From NCBI RefSeq assembly GCF_963576615.1, contig NC_088708.1, positions 7,440,001-7,504,000 on the forward strand: a DNA stretch of 64,000 nt. The letters run 5' to 3'. Both the position numbers and the translations under genes were made by a program. Below are positions 59,201 through 64,000 of the stretch, in pieces (position 1 is the first letter of the stretch; each line of letters opens with the position of its first letter). The DNA comes from Watersipora subatra. Lineage: Eukaryota > Bryozoa > Gymnolaemata > Cheilostomatida > Watersiporidae. The notes under the pieces were generated by a model. It was given only the letters and a program-made list of their open reading frames with translations. It was not told the DNA's origin and made no database searches.

Positions 59201-60768
59201 ATGATTTTACGCTCAATTACATACATAACGTACATATATACATGCAATATTATACACAAGGATATTGTGATATTTTAACATTATACACAGCATGAAACAT
59301 ACATTTTAGAGATTTTAGGCATATATAAACATCTATAAAAATGATGACCAGTTACATCGCACAGCCTGATCATGCTATGTGCAAGTACTGAATAAGGAGT
59401 TATCTGTCTGTGAAAGTAGCTTGAGTAGTAACAACTCCTCTATGCCATGATGTAAAGCAGAAATACTAACCATTGACAATAATAAAGCGCAAGGTTAGAA
59501 AATGTTTAAAAGATTAGAAAAGGTTGCGATTGCTGCATGAAATAGTCACCTGTAACTCCTGCTGCGTTAGTCTGTTAGTCTGTAAAGCCCGGTGCTATGG
59601 AAATAAGCACTTTGGCATACGCCTGATTAAGTTAGGTTTGTACTATAATGAAACTACGAAACTAAAAATAGCTACAAAGCGTGTTATAATATCATATGCT
59701 TCTGAATAAATTTAAGAACTGATTTGTTCAAAATACGCACAAAGTACAAACACACTGGTCATACAAACACACTGGTCATACAAACACACTGGTCATACAA
59801 ACACACTGGTCATACAAACACACTGGTCATACAAACACACTGGTCATACAAACACACTGGTCATACAAACATGAACTGTTCAATGCTAAGCATTATAAAT
59901 TTCATATTATTCAGACTAAAATAGTTTAAATCCGTATTTTAACACAAATTGAAATGCCTCATAACTATTGAATAGGGTAATGAAGGTTTAACAGTTGTGA
60001 GTCTTACAAAGTAGTCGGGGTGGATCTATGACTAGTTGACAAGAATTAAACGATGCTATACGTAACCAACACAATTTGTCGACAAACACAAAGGCAGATT
60101 ACAGTACATGTGACAGCAATACTCTCAAGAGTAGTACAAGCATGTTGCGGGTGTACAAGATGTTATACATGGCTTTCAGACAGCATGTTCAACATTTATT
60201 TGATAATACAGTTAGGAACCAATCTAATATATGAGGGCAAATATTCTTGTAAATACACACTATTAAACCTAGAGATACATATATGCGTAACTATGAAACT
60301 ATTTTCTAAAAGAGATAAAGAAGTTAGCATTAATTTTTTAGTAAATGATATTTGGCTTGGTGCAAACTTACTCCCATATAATATTGTTTGTGGCATCAAA
60401 AATAAACGCTCCTAAATAATTAACTTTTTATTGTGATAAATGTTACCATAATATATTATAGGCTAACTCAAATACGTAGGTACTAAGTGCATAGAGAAAT
60501 GAACACTGACCTTGGTAATTTGAGCCTTTTGGAAGTGTAGGGGCTTGTTCACAGTCGAGACTGGAATATATGCATAGTAGAGGGAGCCATATGTAAATAT
60601 GGACAAGAATGTTATAACTGCTAAAACGAGAACTAGCTTGAAAACAGTCCATGTAAACAACATCGGGGGTCCTCGGAATAGCCATTCGTAACTCAAACTG
60701 AATGTTGACTCGTCTCCATGATTAACTGCTGGAGCTGAATCTGGATTGACAGCGCTGCCAGCTTCCAT
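55660..60768 (-). CDS. seipin: Seipin (BSCL2 family), 3 coding exons
   Basis: Integral ER membrane protein that organises lipid-droplet assembly at ER-droplet contacts. On the - strand, exons 60768-60511, 59054-58857 and 56292-55660 join in phase 0 at both introns, giving about 362 residues, close to the usual seipin length. Residues 36-60 form the first membrane helix (LFTWTVFKLVLVLAVITFL). The lumenal domain carries YRIELELDMPES, SRLVMLKYRSWLL and the seipin blocks GFSEQNQ and NIQIYSARL. A second helix lies near residues 247-270, and an acidic, Ser/Thr-rich cytosolic tail follows. Its 3' end faces that of Hox2. The exon 1 donor, GTCAGT, is weaker than consensus, and an additional small exon between exons 1 and 2 cannot be excluded. 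Confidence 0.9.
56491..56557. repeat. 17-bp tandem repeat, about 4 copies
   Basis: Unit TTAAACCATGTTAATTG, in seipin intron 2. Confidence 0.93.
57317..57432. repeat. 16-bp tandem repeat, about 7 copies
   Basis: Unit AAGCTGATGTTAATAA, almost invariant, in seipin intron 2. Confidence 0.95.
57689..58366. mobile_element. Inverted-repeat element of about 680 bp in seipin intron 2
   Basis: The left end CACTATGTTTCCATGGTGCG and the right end, read as its complement CACTATGTTTCCATGATGCG, are near-identical and extend through GCAGT. Internal copies of TTTCCATG and CTGCGCAGT/TTCGGAG motifs occur on both strands. No transposase is seen. The ends resemble those of the element in Hox2 intron 2. Confidence 0.78.
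58857..59054 (-). CDS. seipin: Seipin coding exon 2
   Basis: Phase 0 at both ends: acceptor TTACTGATGCAG and donor GTAAGT. It encodes 66 residues of the lumenal domain, including LYRIELELDMPESETN and the conserved Tyr-rich end SLYYDK. Confidence 0.88.
59745..59870. repeat. 17-bp tandem repeat, about 7 copies
   Basis: Unit TACAAACACACTGGTCA, nearly perfect, in seipin intron 1. Confidence 0.95.
60511..60768 (-). CDS. seipin: Seipin coding exon 1
   Basis: Encodes 86 residues: a polar N terminus, transmembrane helix 1 and YGSLYYAYIP. The sequence CTTCTTGCAG lies 13 bases before the ATG, so a 5' UTR intron is likely. Confidence 0.83.
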
Positions 60769-62357
60769 TCTAGTTTTTTACTGCAAGAAGCAATTAAAAT
60801 ATTAAAAAGAAATAAATATTTGAAACCATGCTGTATTAGAATTGAGAGTATCAGCTGCATTTAAAATAACATTACAGGAGATATGAACTGAATTCCCACA
60901 TGATAAGGATAAAATAATACCAGTGATTGCGTACTACAAGCATCCGTCAAAGGCCTGTCGTGGGTCACTCTTAATTGGTGCCATGTGGTGGCACTGGAGG
61001 GCGGTGAAAGACAGAATTATTATCTGACCAACTCTGCAGTAGTATAAAAAGGTCAGTATGTGTTGACCTGTTCTTGCTCACTGGAAAACATTCTCAGACT
61101 GCCTAGAGAGTGACTTTGCTAAAGTAAACTGAAGTATCGCCTAAATATTTGCATGCGGTTCTAAGGATCATGGCAAAAATTAAATGATCTCATACTGGCT
61201 TGAACGTTGCCCAGGTTACCAAGATGCCCGCTGGCCCATGAAAAGCCAGTAAAAGGTAAGCTACAAGACAGACAGCAACGGAAGTAACTGAAGATATCAG
61301 AATGAAATGAGCAAGCTGATGGACAGATCTGGTTCTAAACAACTAGAACAGCAGACGATTCTTGTAGCAAATAAAATGAGTAGATTTAACATCAATGTTG
61401 CCACCCTGTGGGAAACACCATTAGCTCTGCATGATAGCATCATAAAAATGGAGACACCATCTGGAGTGAAAAGGGAAAATAAGAAATGATAGCATAGTAA
61501 AAATGGATTTTAAAAACTGACTGAGTATTAACTATGTCAGTTCATACTAGACTAATAGGAGAAGTAGGTAATGTGGACAGCTGGGTAATGTAGACAGTTG
61601 AATTATTCACTCAATTTTATAACCAATTCCACTTGCTTCATATTATAAAACCTTTTCTTGTTCTGTTAGAAGACGCCACATGCTGATTTGAAAGTCTCTA
61701 TCCATCATACATCAATCTGTAAACATCTTAATATTTATCATACAAATAGTAATTTTTAATTGAATTTTACTACCTGGGTTACGTAGTGTGAATGTTGTTG
61801 GAACTTTTGGGGCAATATGTGCACAAACAAAGCATAATTATTGAGTTGTTTATCTCTATTGATTGTCAGAAGGCAACTCCTGACTATGACTGTGGTTTAT
61901 CAAAATTTGTAATAATATATAAGACGGGGTAATGTGGTCAAGCAAGTTGGGGTAAAGTGGACATGTCCACATTACCATTATGCCATGTCCACATTACCCT
62001 GTGCTGCAAGGCATATGATATAAACTGCTCATTTGCTAGTTTCATTGTTAAGTCTAAACTGTTACTACTACTAGGCCAATTAGTAAACCTACTAATATAC
62101 ATGTAGATTTCTCAGTTCAACAATTATTTGCCAATAACTAGGAATGCAAAAGTGAATGTTATTTTGCACCATCTATTGATTGTGATTAGTAGACGTGAGT
62201 TTTTTTAAATGCTGTAGTTGAAAAATTAATATTAAATTAATTGCATTGCTGCTAGAAAATACATTTAAATACTATTATAGTACACATAGCAATAATAGTA
62301 TTTGTACCGATTAGGCTATCATGAATCTCTTGTTTTGTAGAATAATTTGCAGACAAT
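60769..62357. other. Intergenic DNA with transposon subterminal repeats
   Basis: No gene recognised to about 61560; a 60-residue frame at 61307-61489 matches nothing. Copies of GGTAATGTGGACA occur at 61567 and 61583 and as an inverted cluster at 61926-62000, where GTAAAGTGGACAT faces GTCCACATTAC. These look like the left-end repeats of the DDE transposon that follows. Confidence 0.6.
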
Positions 62358-63832
62358 ATGCCTAGAAATTACCAAAGGAAAACAACAGCATCGACATATA
62401 CAACTGAGCTAATTAACACTGCTAGACAAAGTCAGAAACAACAATAAATAAGTCAGTGAAGTCAGTAGAGCCTTGGGAATTAAACGAACTTCAATGATTC
62501 GCTATGTAAAGAGTGATGAAAACAGTATGACATTGAGAAAGAACACATTATTTACGACACAAGAAGAAACTGTACTGTGTCGCTACATACTAGACTGTTC
62601 GAAAACGTTTCATGGTTTGTTCATCACTAAAACATGAAAGCTAGCATATGGTTATGCAATTAATCTTGGCAAAGAAGTGCCTTCAGGTTGAAAGACTTCT
62701 GGTCAAGCAGGAAAAGATTGGATGGATCTGTTTTGCAAACGTAATCCACTTCTAAGTTTGCAAACCCCCGAGGCTACGAGTTCGAGCCACTGCTTTTAAT
62801 AAACCTACGGTGTCAGAGTTCTTTACCAATCTACAGGAGGTATACAGTGCAAACACGCTGACACCAAACCAGAGTTACAATCGTGATAAAACTGGTGTTT
62901 CCACCGTACAGAAACAATAAAAGGTGCTAGCAGAGAAAGGAATTAAACAATTAGGACAAATTGTTAGTGCAGAGCGTGGAACTACAGTAACAATGGTATG
63001 TTACATAAGTGCTACTATTCAGAGTCTTCCTCCTGCATATGTGTTTCCTAGGGTGCACTTTAAAAATCATATGATGACAGGCTCTCCACCTGGGTCTACC
63101 TGGGAACATTTCTCCGGAGTGTAAAACCTTGCTGCTGCTTGATAACCATGCTAGCCACGTGTCTTGTGAAACTATGGATTTAGCTAGGCGACATGGCGTA
63201 ATTCTTGCAACTTTTCTACCTAATTGCAGTCATCGCTTACAGCCTCTCGATGTTGGTATGTATGGCCCATTTAAATGGTACTACAACACCTGTAGCGTTT
63301 CATCTGTTATAAAATTTTATTGACAATATTTTTTGCTTTCAATAATCAACTTGCTTACTCATTGTTACATTTCTACCAACTCAGCCATAACCACCATACA
63401 ACCACACCATGAACTAACTTGTTTATAAAACTGAATCATCTTTCCCTATAGGACCTGTTTCAACAGCTATAACAACAATTCACCAGTGGAATGAGGACTC
63501 ACAAAAACCATGCACTTCCTTCTCTCTTGTGGTGTCTAAACCTAAGATGCGCCATAAGGCCGTTGAGCCAGAGAGCAGTTGTGAAGATGAGGCTATAACA
63601 CCTGTCAGCACAGACTCAGAAGAGCCTGATAGTGATGGGTGCTTAGAGCCTTAGATGAAATACCTCATGCTTTTGAGAAGTTTGTAATTATAGGTTTTAT
63701 AACACGCAAATCAGAAACTGTGCACTATGTTGGCACAGTTAAAACTATTGCCTCTGAAGAGTTGGAAGTAGACTTTCACCGGCACAGGAGTGGCAAGTTT
63801 TACAAGCCAGACCTACCAGGTTGTAAATAAAT
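62358..63832 (+). pseudogene. Pogo/jerky-type DDE transposase, decayed
   Basis: Starts MPRNYQRKT, a common opening for this transposase group, then runs through several stops and frameshifts. Recognisable blocks in order: a psq-type helix-turn-helix (about 62450-62510), a CENP-B-like segment with AGKDWMDLFCKRNP (about 62705), PEATS, then the first catalytic Asp in YNRDKTG (about 62880; the usual motif is DETG). Further blocks are SAERGTTVTMV, the second Asp in LLLLDNHASH (about 63130) and the third in LQPLDVGMYGP (about 63245). The frame at about 63640-63832 resembles the short C-terminal domain found after such transposases. It cannot be functional as it stands. The right end of the element was not identified and may lie beyond the window. 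Confidence 0.83.
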
Positions 63833-64000
63833 GAGCCGCAGCCAACTCGCAATTAGTCTTGCCTGACCCACTGTCACAGGAAATACAGAAAGAACCAGAG
63901 GTGGACTTGTGTTTGGTTTCAAGCCATCAGCTTTCAATTTAAGATAGACATAATTTGTCATACCAATGACACTAAAAAAACAATCTGAGATATTACCATG

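Noticed and set aside
62770-62790. GAGTTCGAGCC, like a tRNA T-loop or RNA polymerase III B box
   Set aside because: It falls in the decayed transposase coding sequence, with no cloverleaf around it.

Overview
The window looks like nuclear DNA from an invertebrate animal. It is AT-rich, its genes are split by introns of 0.5 to 9.5 kb, and intergenic DNA is full of minisatellites and transposon remnants. Its core is part of a Hox cluster. Three homeobox genes lie head to tail on the + strand: Hox4/Deformed (8990-11387), a very divergent homeobox gene in the Hox3 position (23940-38321), and Hox2/proboscipedia (45644-54872). Splice sites and reading-frame phases agree at all six internal junctions, giving proteins of about 234, 295 and 265 residues. 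A spiralian is a reasonable guess, but the sequence does not settle the phylum.

Layout. 1-6.6 kb: AT-rich non-coding DNA with several perfect hairpins. 6.66-7.6 kb: a hairpin and a decayed fragment of a LINE with a restriction-like endonuclease. 9.0-11.4 kb: Hox4. 11.4-23.9 kb: intergenic DNA with an 18-bp repeat, TA/CT microsatellite, an 890-bp inverted-repeat element and a 2.1-kb array of 48-bp repeats. 23.9-38.3 kb: the Hox3-position gene, whose introns hold 47-, 14-, 29- and 45-bp arrays, an 800-bp foldback element, another inverted-repeat element and a compound palindrome. 38.3-45.6 kb: a 26-bp array and a P-element-like transposon with a Tigger-like element nested inside. 45.6-54.9 kb: Hox2, whose homeobox is split by a 3.1-kb intron. 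55.7-60.8 kb: a seipin gene on the - strand, convergent with Hox2. 61.5-63.8 kb: a decayed pogo/jerky-type DDE transposon.

How the genes relate. The Hox genes encode DNA-binding patterning factors. Their order 4-3-2 and shared strand fit a collinear cluster, so Hox1 would be expected downstream of Hox2. Instead the next gene is seipin, an ER membrane protein of lipid-droplet formation, on the opposite strand; Hox1 is not seen in the remaining 9 kb. The Hox2 and seipin 3' ends appear to share one AT-rich polyadenylation block near 55.45 kb. The points that most deserve attention are the divergent Hox3-position gene, the possible cluster break after Hox2, and the unusually heavy repeat load inside a Hox cluster.
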